Below, piece after piece: positions 38,340 to 49,845 of a stretch of 64,000 nt of DNA. Under the pieces are notes generated by a model. It saw nothing but the letters and a program-made list of their open reading frames with translations, did not search any database and was not told the origin of the DNA. The stretch spans positions 117,330,228 through 117,394,227 of the forward strand of contig NC_080680.1 in assembly GCF_030445035.2 (NCBI RefSeq). Direction: 5' to 3'. This DNA comes from Dasypus novemcinctus. Its lineage: Eukaryota; Chordata; Mammalia; Cingulata; Dasypodidae. The translations under genes and the position numbers were made by a program. Numbering within the stretch: position 1 is the stretch's first letter; each line of letters opens with the position of its first letter.

Positions 38340-39204
38340 TTCTGTTTCTCTGAATATTCTAAACCCACCCTAATTTTTGAGAGACAGTCTTTCTGCATAT
38401 ATGATTCTTGACTGGCAATTTTTCTCTTTCAGTATTTATAATAAGTATACCATACCACTGCCTTCTTTCCTCCATGGCTTCCAATGAAAAATCAGCACTT
38501 AATCTTATTGGGCATCCCTTGCACATGATGAATCTCTTTTCTCTTGCTGCTCTCAGGAATCTCTTTCTTTTTGGCATTTGACATTTTGATTTGTTTGTGC
38601 CTCTGAGTAGGTGTATTCAAATTTATTTGTCTATGCATGTATTGTGCTTCTTTGACAAGGATATTTATGTCCTTCAATAGGGTTGGGGAATTGTCTACCA
38701 TTATTTTTTCACATAATTCTTCTGCCCTTTTTCCCTTCTCTTCTCAATCTGGGACACACATGACATGTATGTTTGCATGTCTCTTGCCATCATTTAGTTT
38801 CCTGAAACACTGTTTTCTCCCCATTCTTTTCTTTATCTGTTCTTTAATATGTTTGCTTTCAATGTCTATGTTCAAGCTCACTATCTTTCTTCTGCCTCTT
38901 CAAATCTGCTGTTATATGCCTCCAGTATATTTTTAATTTCATTTATTGTGCATTTCATTCCCATAGGTTCTGCTGTTTTTCTATATATGCTTCCAAACTC
39001 TTCTTTGTGCTCACCTGGAGTCTTCCTGATGTCCTTAGTCTTTTTAGCCATCTCTTTGAATTTATTAAGGAGATTTGTTTGAACAAATATAATTAGTTTC
39101 CTCAACTCCTTTATGCCACTGGGAGGCTTAGTTTGTTCCTTTGACTGGGCCATATCTCCCTGTTTCTTGGTATGCATTGCAATTTTTTGTTGGTGTCTTG
39201 TCAT
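38340..39204 (-). pseudogene. L1-B ORF1 pseudogene
   Basis: The minus-strand frame from 39204 begins with an MTRHQQK-like start and runs to a coiled-coil segment ending NSRFEEAEER (38881), closely resembling the ORF1 of L1-C. After shifts, 38577-38470 gives LRAAREKR....PIRLSADFS..AMEERRQW, the C-terminal nucleic-acid-binding part. ORF1p is the trimeric RNA chaperone of L1 particles. Broken by at least two frameshifts. Confidence 0.88.
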
Positions 39205-41216
39205 CTGATATATTAGATGTATTTATTTTTGGCCCCTTTATCTCTTTAGGGCTTTCTATTTGATTGGCTTTGTACTACAGCCCCTATTTTATATTTGGTT
39301 CAACTTAGTTTTGAACTGTATAGTGGCTCATGTTTAACCAATCTGAAATTTTCAGTTCATTTTCATCAATTTCTTGCACTTTCTCTCTTGTTGATTGTGG
39401 AATAGGAGCCAAGGATGCAGTTGGTACTATAAGCCATGTTGGCTGAAGCTGCCTATGTTGCCCCCACCGGTGAAGCTTCTCCCACCATTTTTCCCTGCCA
39501 AATGTAAGGAAGGAACTGCAGCCATGGGCAGTAATCCAAGCCGTGCAGGCCAAGACTGTCTGTAGTTGCCTGAGAAACGGATGAAGCTCCATGCCCCTTC
39601 CTCCCCTGCCTGGGAAGATGTAGCTGCAGGCATAGGGAGCAAACTAAACCATGGAAGTAAAAACTGACTGCAGTTGCTCAGGTAGACTGACAGAGCATTA
39701 GACCCTCTCCTGCCTTGCCAGGGGCAGAGATGTACCCTCTGGAGTACCCAAAACAATCTAGTCTGTGTGGCCCGAAAGGAACTGCAGTTGCCTTGAGAGG
39801 TTGAGGGAATATTGTCCCTCCTTCTTCTCTGTCAGGTGTGGGGAAAGAGCCACAGATGTGTCCAATAACCTAGTTCATGTATGCTGAAAGCTGTGGCAAT
39901 TGTCTGAGAGGCTGAGGAAATACTGTCCATCCTATTCCATCAGAGGCAGGGATGGAGCCAGAGAAGTATCCAACAGTCTAGCCCATGTGGACCAAAAGTT
40001 GCAGCATTTGCCTAGAGAGTCTGTCCCTCTTGCCTTGTCAAGGGTGGGTATGAAGTCACAGGAGAGTCCAACACTCTTGTCTGTGTGGGCCAACAGTGAC
40101 TGCAGTTGCCTAGAAAGCCTGAGGAAACACCACCCCCTAACTGTCCTATTGGGATAGAGATGGGGTCACAGGTGTCCAATAATCCAGTCCATGTGGACCA
40201 AAAGGCTGAGCACACACTATCCCATCCTATTGCCCTATCACAGTGGGGATGGAGTCAGAGATGTGTCCAAAGTCTAGTGCATGCAGGTTGAAAATTGCTG
40301 CAGTTGCCTGGAGCAGCTGAACAAGCACTGTCCTTTCTGCCCTGTCAGGCGAGGAGGGTACAACCACAGGAGTACCCAACAGTCTGGTCTGTGTGGGCCA
40401 AAAGTGCCTGCAGTTTTCCAGAGAAGTTGAGGAAACACTGACCCCCTCCTATGCTCTTGCGGGCAGAGCAGGTTTGCCCTCCAATCTAGTCCATGCAGGC
40501 TGAGAGCAAGTGCAGTGCCTGGCAAGGCTGAGGGTGCTCTATCCTTCCTCCTGCCCTGGCAGTAGCAGGGATGGAACCAGAGATGTGCCGAACAATCCAT
40601 TCCATGTGGCCTGAAAGCATCTGCAGTTGCATGGAGATGCTGTTGCAGGTCACCCCAGCTTTTTCCCTGCTAGAGATGGGGCAGGAGACTAGCCTAGGTC
40701 TGCAATCCAACTTGGGTGATAAGAAGTCATTCACTACCTTCACTGTAATTTTCAATCAGCCCCCTTCCCCTTATGCAGGGGGTAGAGTTAAAATGGGGGC
40801 TAATAGTCTCTTTCCACCTTGGACAGTTTCAAACTTTAACTGTTCTTAGGATTGGACTTTAGCTAGCTGAATTTACTAATCAGTAGCTGAAACTGGTCCT
40901 TAACTGTCTCTTCCTCCCCCACATTTTTTTTGGCAAATGGAGCATCCAACTCCAGCCATGAAATAGCTTCTAAAGTGACTTGAGCCACCAGTGGGGAATG
41001 GGCTCTGGCCTCCACAGTGTGGTGTCACAAATCTTCACTGCTGGTGGGAAGTCTCCTTCCATTCTTCTAAGGATGTTGCAGGATGCTCTTCTTGTCTCCT
41101 GGGTCCCCCAAACAGGTAATTTAGATAGCTCTGTCTTATCACTAACTGCACTACAGGATGAGCTGACTCTTTAAGCTCCTTACTCTGCTGCCATCTTGCC
41201 CATTTCCCCCTGCACT
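39205..41216 (-). promoter_or_regulatory. L1-B 5' UTR/promoter with tandem monomers
   Basis: Between the ORF1 start and the element's 5' end at 41216, next to target repeat CTATAAGT (41217-41224). The sense 5' end reads ...gggcaagatggcagcagag; caagatggc (41190-41198 in reverse) is a YY1-like site near the start, as in other mammalian L1 promoters. 39430-40695 is a head-to-tail array of about 12 units of 90-115 bp. Confidence 0.8.
39430..40695 (-). repeat. Array of about 12 tandem monomers, 90-115 bp
   Basis: Unit starts near 39430, 39525, 39640, 39749, 39862, 39970, 40067, 40176, 40268, 40377, 40481 and 40590. Each unit begins with a 'caa(c/t)a(a/g)tctagtccatgtgg' block, then 'ctgcagttgcc', 'gctgagg.aacactgtcc', a 'cctgccctgtcag' block and 'ggatgga.ccacag.tgt'. 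Units are diverged but in constant order. Confidence 0.85.
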
Positions 41217-41924
41217 CTATAAGTCTGATATGTTGTATTTTCATTCAACTTATTTATTTCCTAATTTCCCTTATGATTTCATCTTTATCCCATTGGTTAA
41301 GAGTATGTTGTTTAATTTTCACATATTTTTGAATTTTGTTTCTCTCTGTTATTGATTTCAAGCTTCATTCCATTATGGTTGGATAATATACATTATATGA
41401 TTTCAATATTTTTGAATTTATTGAGACTTGATTTTTGACCAATGATATGGTCTATCCTGGAGAATGACCACTGTACATACAGAAGAATGTGTATTCTGTT
41501 GATGTTGGGTGAAGTGTTCTATGTATATCCAAGTAGTTTAAAGTATCATCCAAGTCTTTTATTTCCTTATGGATCTTCTGTCTAGCTCTTCTATCCATTA
41601 TTGAAAGTGGTATATTTAAAATATCCTGCTATTATTGTAGGACTATATCTCCTTTCAAATCTGTAAGTATTTTCTTCATATTCTTTGGGACTCTGCTGTA
41701 ATGTGCATATATATTTATAATTGTTTTATCTTCTTATTGAATTTACCCATTTATCAGTATATAATGACTGCCTTTGTCCCTTATAACAATTTCTAACTTG
41801 TTTTCTATTTTATATGATATTAGTTTAGCTACCCCAGATCTTTTTTGGTTACTACTTGCATGGTGTATTTTTTCCATCCTTTCACTTTAAATCTATTTAT
41901 GTCTTTGAATATAAGGTGAGTCTC
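41217..41924 (-). pseudogene. Outer old L1, segment 3 (ORF2 endonuclease region)
   Basis: 'gatatgttgtattttcattcaac...tgatatggtctatcctggagaatg...gatcttctgtctag' in minus orientation continues ORF2 from 32183. It breaks at AAGGTGAGTCTC (41913-41924) and resumes at 51581. Confidence 0.85.
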
Positions 41925-43685
41925 CACTTGTGATGCAAGATGGTGTCTGAGTAAGTACACCTTCGTCATCTCTCTTACAAAGGACTAGTTGTGTGGTGAT
42001 GGAGTCCTGCTGGAGTAGGCTGTTTCAGGAAGCTGCTGGTCTGGAGGTGTCTAGATTTCTATCTGGTGAGACTGCAGCAGAATTGGTGTTTGCTCAAGGT
42101 AGAACTGTGCATTTCTAACACTGAACACAGGAGCCATGGGAAGGTAAATCCCTTCCCCCTAGGTTTAAGAGTCACTGCGTTCACTGAGAACTGCAGGTCA
42201 TGGCGTGGATTCTCCAAGTCCCATATTCCCCAAATGTGTGAACCCCAAGCCTGTGTCCCCGGAGCCCTCATGGCCCACATTTCACAGGCCTACCTACCCC
42301 GAGTCCACATTCTCCTGGGCCTCTGTTTCCCAAGTCCAGCAGTCCTGGAAATCTGGCATTGTCCTACCCCTCTGGTCATGAACTAACTCTGGGAGAAGGA
42401 GATTTAGGTGGGAGATGCAGAGGGGCCCAAGGAGCACAGGTACAATTTTCTGGTCCCCCCTTTTATTGAGTTTGGAGGAGCATTTCAGATGACTTGGGGA
42501 GAGCCTAGGAAGAGAGGAGAGGTGAATCTGGTGAAAGAGGCCAATTTACTGAAATGCCCTGGGACAGGAAACTTGGTCTGGGAGAAGGTGGAGTCAGAAA
42601 ATTAACTAGCTCCCTTGTAGCACACCTAAGGGAGAGGGACAGTAGGATGTGCTTTATAGGCTTCCAATAGCATATTTATGTTTCCTGGCAAGGGGTGTGT
42701 GCTCTCTTAAGAAATTATGAGACATTATTTTCTTAGGTGAGTTGGTCCACCAGGAACCAATTTGAATTTCCTATAGGAGCACTCATGGAGCCTTCCTGCT
42801 GCCTTGGGAGAGAGGGAAGTGAGGAAGGGAGAAAGGGGGAAGGTCAGACTCCTAAGCAATTTATTCAATTGCAAAGAGGATTCTTTGCCTGAGGCCTTGT
42901 CTGGTCTTCTTTGTTAGTTTGTTTTCTTGTTTTTTCTTCCTCTTTATCCCTCCCACTGCTTTTTTTCCCTTTTTCTTTTTTCTCCCTTCTCTTTTTCTTT
43001 CTCTGCTTTTTTCTTCTCTCTTTCTTTTTCCTTTTTTCTCTTTTTTTCTTTTTTTTATATTAGTGCTGCAGGCAACATTTCTTATTTGCTGTCCTTCCTC
43101 ATCCTCAATTTTCTCTTTTCTGTGTGTACTGATTTTGGCTACCAATGCTATCCCCTGTCCTTTACATCATTCTCTCCCCCATCATTTATTGTTTCTCTTA
43201 CATTCCACCTCTCTCTGTTTAGCCCCCCAATATTTCTGACTTTTTATCTCTAATACCTCTAATCTGTTTTCTATCATTAATTCAAATCTTTGTCCTCTCT
43301 TTTTTCCCCTCTCTCCTGACCTCACTGACCTTTTAATTCATAGTATATTCCTCCCCATAGTTTACTATCTCATTATAGGTACTCCACTTTTTTACAGTTA
43401 TAACTATACACAGCTTACATGAGTTCTATATTCATTATCCTAGATCTCACATGGGTCTTCTGCTTACATTCACTATCAATACTAATATTATATTTTTCTT
43501 TTCTTACCCATTTTGCTTTCTCTGGACCTAATATTTTCTTTCAAGGGAACTTAGCCAACAACAAGGAAATAGAATAAGAAGAAAAAAGTGACAAAGAGAA
43601 GACTTAACATGCACACAAAAACAACTTATTAAACCCCAAGACTAGACAAAGAAGATAATCAACAGAATAAACCCAACAAGATAAA
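41925..43685 (+). promoter_or_regulatory. L1-C 5' UTR
   Basis: The element starts directly after target repeat AAGGTGAGTCTC. A 5'-terminal 'gcaagatggtgtctgagtaag' holds a YY1-like caagatgg. The 1.76-kb leader has no visible monomers. It carries a long pyrimidine tract (42921-43056) ending in an AG. ORF1 follows at 43686. L1-C spans 41925-49845, or 51580 with the extra 3' sequence. Confidence 0.8.
42921..43063 (+). promoter_or_regulatory. Long pyrimidine tract with terminal AG
   Basis: About 135 bp of almost pure T/C (runs of ttttt and ctttctttt) followed by atattag (AG at 43062-43063). Resembles a strong splice acceptor and could also form unusual DNA structure. No use of it is shown. Confidence 0.45.
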
Positions 43686-44666
43686 ATGATGACCAGAGAG
43701 CAACAAAAAACTACAGACCATACCAATAATCAGGAAACCATGGCCGAATTCACTGAACACACTAAAAACCAGGAAGAGAAGTGGAACACTGAACAAGTAA
43801 TTAAAGCCCTCAAAGCATGTATCATGGACCAATTCAATGAAGTGAAGGAAGAGATTAATCATATTAAGAAAACACTTGGAAAGCATACAGAAGAAATTGT
43901 GATCATGCACAAAAAGATCACAGAGTTGATGGGGATCAATAGCACAGTCCAAGAAATCAAAAGTACACTCGCAGCAAATAACAACAGATTTGAAGAGGCA
44001 GAGGAAAGAATTAGTGAAGTGGAAGACAGCAAATCTGAAATCAAACAGATAGTAGAAATAATCAATAAAAAGACAGACAAAATCCAGCAGGGACTTAGTG
44101 ACGTGAATGACAGTGCTAAATGCACAAACATATGCATTATAGGCATCCCAGAAGGAGAAGAGAAGGGAAAGGGGACAGAAGGTGTGTTGAAGGAGATAAT
44201 GGCTGAAAACTTCCCCAACCTATTGATGGAGATGCATGCAAATGTCCAGGAAGCACAATGTTTGCCAAACAACAGAAATCCCAACAGGCCTACCCCAAGA
44301 CATATACTTGTCAAATTATCCAATTCACAAGACAAAGAGGAAATACTAAAAGCAGCAAGAGAAAAGAGAACCATCGCATACAAGGGAGGTTCCATAAGAT
44401 TAAGTGCTGATCTTTTATCTGAAACTATGGAGGCAAGAAGGCAGTGGTATGACATAGTCAAGGTATTAAAAGAAAAGAATTTCCAACCAAGAATACTCTA
44501 TCCAGCAAAGTTAGCATTCAAGAATGATGGAGAGTTCAAAATATTCACAGATAAACAGAAACTAAGAGAGTATGCCAACAAGAAACCTGCCCTTCAAGAA
44601 ATACTAAAGGGAGTTCTGCAGGAGGAAAGGAAGAAACAGGAGAGACAGAGTTGGAGGAGAGTGTAA
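43686..44666 (+). CDS. L1-C ORF1p, intact
   Basis: A 326-residue frame, close to the usual 330-370 of mammalian L1 ORF1p. ORF1p is a trimeric RNA-binding chaperone that coats L1 RNA in cytoplasmic ribonucleoprotein particles. Visible layout: a charged N-terminus (1-38), a heptad-rich coiled coil (about 39-140, with MGINSTVQEIK and NNRFEEAEERISEVE), an RRM-like domain from about 146 (NICIIGIPEGEE) and a C-terminal domain (205-310) with AAREKR (223-228), IRLSADLLSETMEARRQW and YPAKL (272-276). In NICIIG a Cys stands where L1 ORF1p usually has Arg. The start MMTREQQK matches the start of the L1-B ORF1. It lies 71 bases upstream of ORF2, as usual. The frame is open, but the partner ORF2 is dead, so it could act only as a lone ORF1p if transcribed. 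Confidence 0.9.
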   Translation: MMTREQQKTTDHTNNQETMAEFTEHTKNQEEKWNTEQVIKALKACIMDQFNEVKEEINHIKKTLGKHTEEIVIMHKKITELMGINSTVQEIKSTLAANNNRFEEAEERISEVEDSKSEIKQIVEIINKKTDKIQQGLSDVNDSAKCTNICIIGIPEGEEKGKGTEGVLKEIMAENFPNLLMEMHANVQEAQCLPNNRNPNRPTPRHILVKLSNSQDKEEILKAAREKRTIAYKGGSIRLSADLLSETMEARRQWYDIVKVLKEKNFQPRILYPAKLAFKNDGEFKIFTDKQKLREYANKKPALQEILKGVLQEERKKQERQSWRRV

Positions 44667-45159
44667 AAACAACTAAAACAAAACAAAAAGAGGGGAAAAA
44701 TCAAACAACCTAAGACAAACACAAATCCAAAGAAAATATGGCTAATATAAGTAATTCCTTGAAAGTAATAACACTAAATGTCAATGGGTTAAACTCATCT
44801 GTTAAGAGATATAGATTGGAAGATTGGATAAGGAAATATGATCCATTGCTATGTTGTCTACAAGAAACTCATTTTAGACCCAGGGATTCAAGGAGATTGA
44901 AAGTGAATGACTGGAAAACAATCTTACAGGCAAACAATAACCAACAAAGGGCAGGTGTAGCTATATTAATATCAGACAAAATAGAATTTAAATGCAAAAC
45001 TGTTGTGAGAGACAAAAATGGACACTACATATTAGTGACAGGGATAATCTTTCAAGAAGAAAGGACAATCATAAACATTTATGTCCCAACAAGGGCACCT
45101 CCAAATACTGAGGCAAACACTGGAGAAACTAAGTGAAGGAATAGATGTCTCTACAATTA

Positions 45160-45454
45160 TAATGGGGGACTTTAACACACCACTGTCACCATTGGACAGA
45201 ACATCTCAAAAGAGAATCAATAAAGAAACAAAGACTTTAAATAATATATTAGAGGATCTGGAGCTCTAATATAGCATATGTATATGTATAGACATATACA
45301 GAGCATTACATACAAATATGGTAGGATATACATTTTTCTCAAGTGCACATGGATCACTCTCCAAGATAGACCACATGCTAGGCCACAAAGAAAATCTCAA
45401 TGAATTCAGAAAGATCAAAATCATACTAAATAATTTCTCTGGGCACAGTGGGGT
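45160..45454 (+). repeat. 295-bp direct repeat, copy 1
   Basis: Identical by eye over its whole length to 45455-45749, including the in-frame stop. Begins taatgggggactttaac. Confidence 0.95.
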
Positions 45455-45749
45455 TAATGGGGGACTTTAACACACCACTGTCACCATTGGACAGAACATC
45501 TCAAAAGAGAATCAATAAAGAAACAAAGACTTTAAATAATATATTAGAGGATCTGGAGCTCTAATATAGCATATGTATATGTATAGACATATACAGAGCA
45601 TTACATACAAATATGGTAGGATATACATTTTTCTCAAGTGCACATGGATCACTCTCCAAGATAGACCACATGCTAGGCCACAAAGAAAATCTCAATGAAT
45701 TCAGAAAGATCAAAATCATACTAAATAATTTCTCTGGGCACAGTGGGGT
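45455..45749 (+). repeat. 295-bp direct repeat, copy 2
   Basis: Directly abuts copy 1. Only about 1 bp of microhomology (t) is visible at the junction. Length is not a multiple of three. Confidence 0.95.
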
Positions 45750-48722
45750 GAAGCTGGAAATCTGCAAGGGCCAGAGGCCCAGATTTGGCACCAAGGTATG
45801 GAAGTTAAACAACACACTTTTAGAAAAACAGTGGGTCAAGAAGGAAATCTCAACAGAAATCAATAATAACCTTGAAACTAAAGAAAATGATAACACAACA
45901 TATCAAAACTTATGGGATGCAGCAAAAACTGTACTGAGAGGGAGATTCATAGCCATAAATTCATACATCAAAAAATAAGAGCTGAAATTGAAGCACTAAC
46001 TGCACATTTGGAAGAATTAGTAAGAAAACAACAAAGTAACCCCCAAGTAAGAAGAAAGAAAGAAATAACAAATATAAGAGCAGAACTAAATGAAATAAAA
46101 AATAAGAAAGCACTTGAAAAGATAAACAAAACCAAGAGCTGGTTCTTTGAGAAGATCAATAAACTTGGCAAACCCTTAGCTAGACTAACAAAGAAAAAAA
46201 GAGAGAAGATGCAAATACACAAAATAAGAAATGAGAAGGGTAATATCACCACTGACCCCACTGAAATAAAGACTATCGTAAGAGGATAGTTTGAAAAACT
46301 GTATTCCAACAAGAAAGACAATTTAAAGGAAATGGATAAATTCTTAGAAATGCATAAGCAGCCTACATTGACAAAAGAAGAAATTGATGATCTCAACAAA
46401 CCAATCACAAAAGTAAAGAGATAGGATCAGTCATTAAAAACCTCCCAACTAAGAAGAGCCCTGGGACAGATGACTTCACAGGTGAATTCTACCAAACATT
46501 CCAGAAAGAAATAACATCAATTTTGCTTAAACTCTTCCAAAAAATTGAAATAGAAGGAACATTGCCTAATTCATTTTATGATGCCAACATTACCTTAATA
46601 CCAAAGCCAAACAAAGACGCCACAAGAAAGGAAAATTACAGACCAGTCTCTTTAATGAACCTAGATGTGAAAATCCTCAACAAAATACTTGCTAATCATA
46701 TTCAACAACACATTAAATGAATTATACACCATGACCAAGTGGGATTCATTCCTGGTATGCAAGGATGGTTCAACATGAGAAAATCAATCAGTGTAATACA
46801 TCTTATAAACAGATTGAAGGAAAAAAAATCACATCATCAACCATAGATGCAGAAAAAGCACTTTACAAAATACATCACCCTTTCTTGATAAAAACACTGC
46901 AAAAGATAGGAACAGAAGGAAAGTTTCTGAACATAATAAAGGGTATATATGAAAAACCCACAGCTAACATCATCTAAAATGGTGAAATCCTAAAATCTTT
47001 CCCTCTAAGATCAGGAGCAAGACAAGGATGCCCACTATCACCCCTTCTATTTAACATTATGTTAGAAGTACTTGCTCTGAGGCAGGACCCAGATATAAAA
47101 GGAATCCAAATAGGAAAGGAAGAAGTCAAAATTTCACTATTTGCAGATGACATGATCTGATACACAGAGAGCCCTGAGAAGTCTACAACAAAACTTCTAG
47201 AACTTATATATGAGTTCAGTAAAGTCACAGGGTATAAGATCAATGCAAAAAATCAGTAGCATTTCCATACTCTGATGATGAGCAATCTGTGGAGGAAATC
47301 AAGAAACAAATACCATTTGAAATAGTAAATAAAAACAAATACCTAGGAATAAATTTAACCAAAGAGGTAAAAGACTTATACACAGAAAACTACACAACAT
47401 TGTTCAAGGAAATCAAAGAAGACCTAAATTAAATGGAAGAATATTCCCTGTTCATGGATATGAAGACTAAATATTATTAAGATGTGTGTCCTACCAAAAC
47501 TGATCCACACATTCAATGCAATCCCAATAAAAATCAACACAGCATTCTTTAATGAGCTAGAGAAACTAACTATGAAATTTATTTGGAAAGGAAAGAGTCC
47601 CCGAATAGCCAAAGATGTATTGAAAAAGAAAAATGAAATTGGAGGAATCACACTACCTGACTTCAAAACATACTACAAAGCTACAGTAGTGAAAACAGTA
47701 TGGTATTGGCACAAGGATAGACACACTGACCAAACTGAGAGTTCTGATATAGATCCTCATATATACAGCCAAATGGTATTTGACAAGGCCACCAAACCCT
47801 CTCAACTGGGAGAGAATGGCCTCTTCAACAAATGGTGCCTGGAGAACTGGATACCCATATGTAGAAGAATGAAAGAGGATACAAAAATCAACTCAAGATG
47901 GATCAAAGACCTAAATATAAGAGCCAAGACCATAAAGACCTTGGAAAGCAAAGTAGGGAAGCATATACAGGACCTCATAATAGGAAATGGCTTCATGGAC
48001 TTCACACCAAAAGCACGAGCAGCAAAAGAACAAATAGATAAATGGGACTTTCTTGAAATTAAAGCCTTCTGCACCTCAAAGGAGTTTGTCATGAAAGTGA
48101 AAAGAGAGCCTACACAATGGGAGAAAATATTTAGTAACCATATATCTGATAGGAGACTTATATCCTGCATATGTAAAGAACTCCTATATCTTGAAAATAA
48201 AAAGACAAACAACCCGTTTAATAAATGGGAAAAAGATTTGAACAGACGCTTCTCCAAAGAAGAAATACAAATGGCTAAAAAGCACATGAAAAAATGCTAA
48301 AAATCACTAGCTATTAGGGAAATGCAAATCAAAACAACAATGAGATACCATCTTACTCCCATAAGCCTGGCAGCTATCAAAAAACAGAAGACTACAAGTG
48401 CTGGAGAGGATGTAGAATGCAGAAGAATCCAGTCATTCTGGAGGACTGTTTGGCAGTTTCTCAAAAAGTTATAGATTTTCCATATGACCCAGTAATTCCA
48501 CTGTTGGGTATATACCCAAAAGATCTGAAAAGGACACAAACTGATATATGTACACCAATGTTCATAGCAGCATTATACACTATTGCCAAAAGTTGGATTC
48601 AACCAAAATGCCCATCAGTGGATGAATGCATAAATAAAATGTGGTATACGTACAATGTAATACTACTCAGCTATAAGAAGGAATACAGTACAAGCACATG
48701 TGATAACATGGATAAATCTTGA

Positions 48723-49845
48723 GGAGCTTATGTTGAGTGAAGCAAGTCAGGCATTGAAGGACAAATACCCCATGACCTCTCTGATATGAAACAAGCAAAC
48801 TGAGCTGTCTCAGAGAGCTAAAGACTGGAAGATAGGCTTAAAGGATTTTGGGGGGTGAGAGGAAGATTGCGAGATGACGCCTACATGGGTGAAGTATATG
48901 ATAAAGCTGGAGGTAACTATTAGTTCAGGGAAGGGATAAAATGGGGGCATTTGAGTGGGGCTTTGTGGGCCTGAGAGGAGCTAGGGTTGGGAGGGTCAGA
49001 TGACCCAAGGAATTGACCAAGGGTTAGGGGAAACATTGAATATGAGAGAATGTCAGGTATATGGTTGAAACTATACTGTTGAGAAAACTCTTTAGAAAAT
49101 ATAATAAGGAAAGATCACATGTTTAATTAAGGTGCTTAATTTAAGGGGGGTGGTATCTGGTACAGGGGTAAGCTTCTAGGGAGTATGAGAGTGCTCATTT
49201 TGTCATAGTGTGTTATATCATTCGGTGGAGACCCATAGAATGAGTGTGAAGGTGTACCCACATCTTGGAGAGAGCTGATGTTCCCAAAGAGAGGGAATTG
49301 TGTCTCTCAGTAGGATCGTTGGCCCCCAATTAGTTAGGGCAGCTTAGTATGTCAAGCCCTCAGCATTACTGCAGTATCTGTAAATCTGGTTTTTTAAGTA
49401 TTGAAGATTGAGTGTCATGGTGTGCCCTGAGGGGAGAGGGAGAGAGATATAGCATGGATGAAAGCAGGGCAACTGGAGGGCAATGGAAGTGCTCCACAAG
49501 ATTATGCAATGATGGACTTGTCAACTTACATCTGAAGTGTATAAAAGTCTATAAACTAAAATGTAAACTATAATGTAAAACAAGGAAACTAAAAATTTAG
49601 AAATTTGTACAGTCTAAAGTATAAACTATAATGTAAACCAAAATGGAGCCACGTTTGATAGCTGTGTTTCAAGATTTGTGCATCAGCTGCAGCAAATATG
49701 ACATGAACATGTAAAAGATCATTGCTGGGGAAAGAGGAGAAGGGTTTGGTGTTGGATATCTGGGAGTCCCCTATATTGTGTATGTGAATTGCTGTGATCT
49801 GGAACTTTTTTGAAGTCAAAATTTAAAATAATAAAGAAAGAAAGG
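48723..49845 (+). mobile_element. L1-C 3' UTR
   Basis: Follows the ORF2 end ('aacatggataaatcttgaggagc'). About 1.1 kb including G-rich stretches, 'tgaattgctgtgatctggaactttttt' and a weak A-rich end 'ataataaagaaagaaagg' with AATAAA at about 49830. The sequence differs from the 3' end at 50095-51580, so two L1 families are present. Confidence 0.75.

Larger units (their letters stand above)
44738..48722 (+). pseudogene. L1-C ORF2 pseudogene (endonuclease/reverse transcriptase)
   Basis: ORF2p nicks DNA and reverse-transcribes L1 RNA at the nick. The N-terminus (44738-45136) is a good endonuclease with N14 (LNVNGLNS) and E43 (LQETHF). A frameshift then moves to 45081-45269, holding MGDFNTPLS (catalytic Asp and Asn), and a stop at 45267. 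The block SSAHGSLSKIDHMLGHK (after 45630) keeps the KIDH Asp, but the next catalytic site reads FSGHSG, with Gly where Asp is expected. A 295-bp exact duplication (45160-45749) adds a frameshift. Reverse transcriptase blocks: NYRPVSLMN (near 46640), RQGCPLSP (near 47020) and FADD (47140-47151), followed six bases later by TGA. 47482-48300 is an uninterrupted 272-residue C-terminal piece. The terminal Cys-rich region appears damaged by a deletion near 48410. Confidence 0.92.

Noticed and set aside
39430-40695. Tandem array considered as a satellite or CRISPR-like array
   Set aside because: No spacer/repeat structure; it lies within an L1 5' UTR between the element's start and ORF1.
42861-43253. 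Lys/Arg/Glu-rich minus frame and Phe/Ser-rich plus frames
   Set aside because: Direct translation of the polypyrimidine tract; low complexity.
43859-44461. 200-codon minus-strand frame
   Set aside because: Mirror of the real L1 ORF1 on the plus strand.
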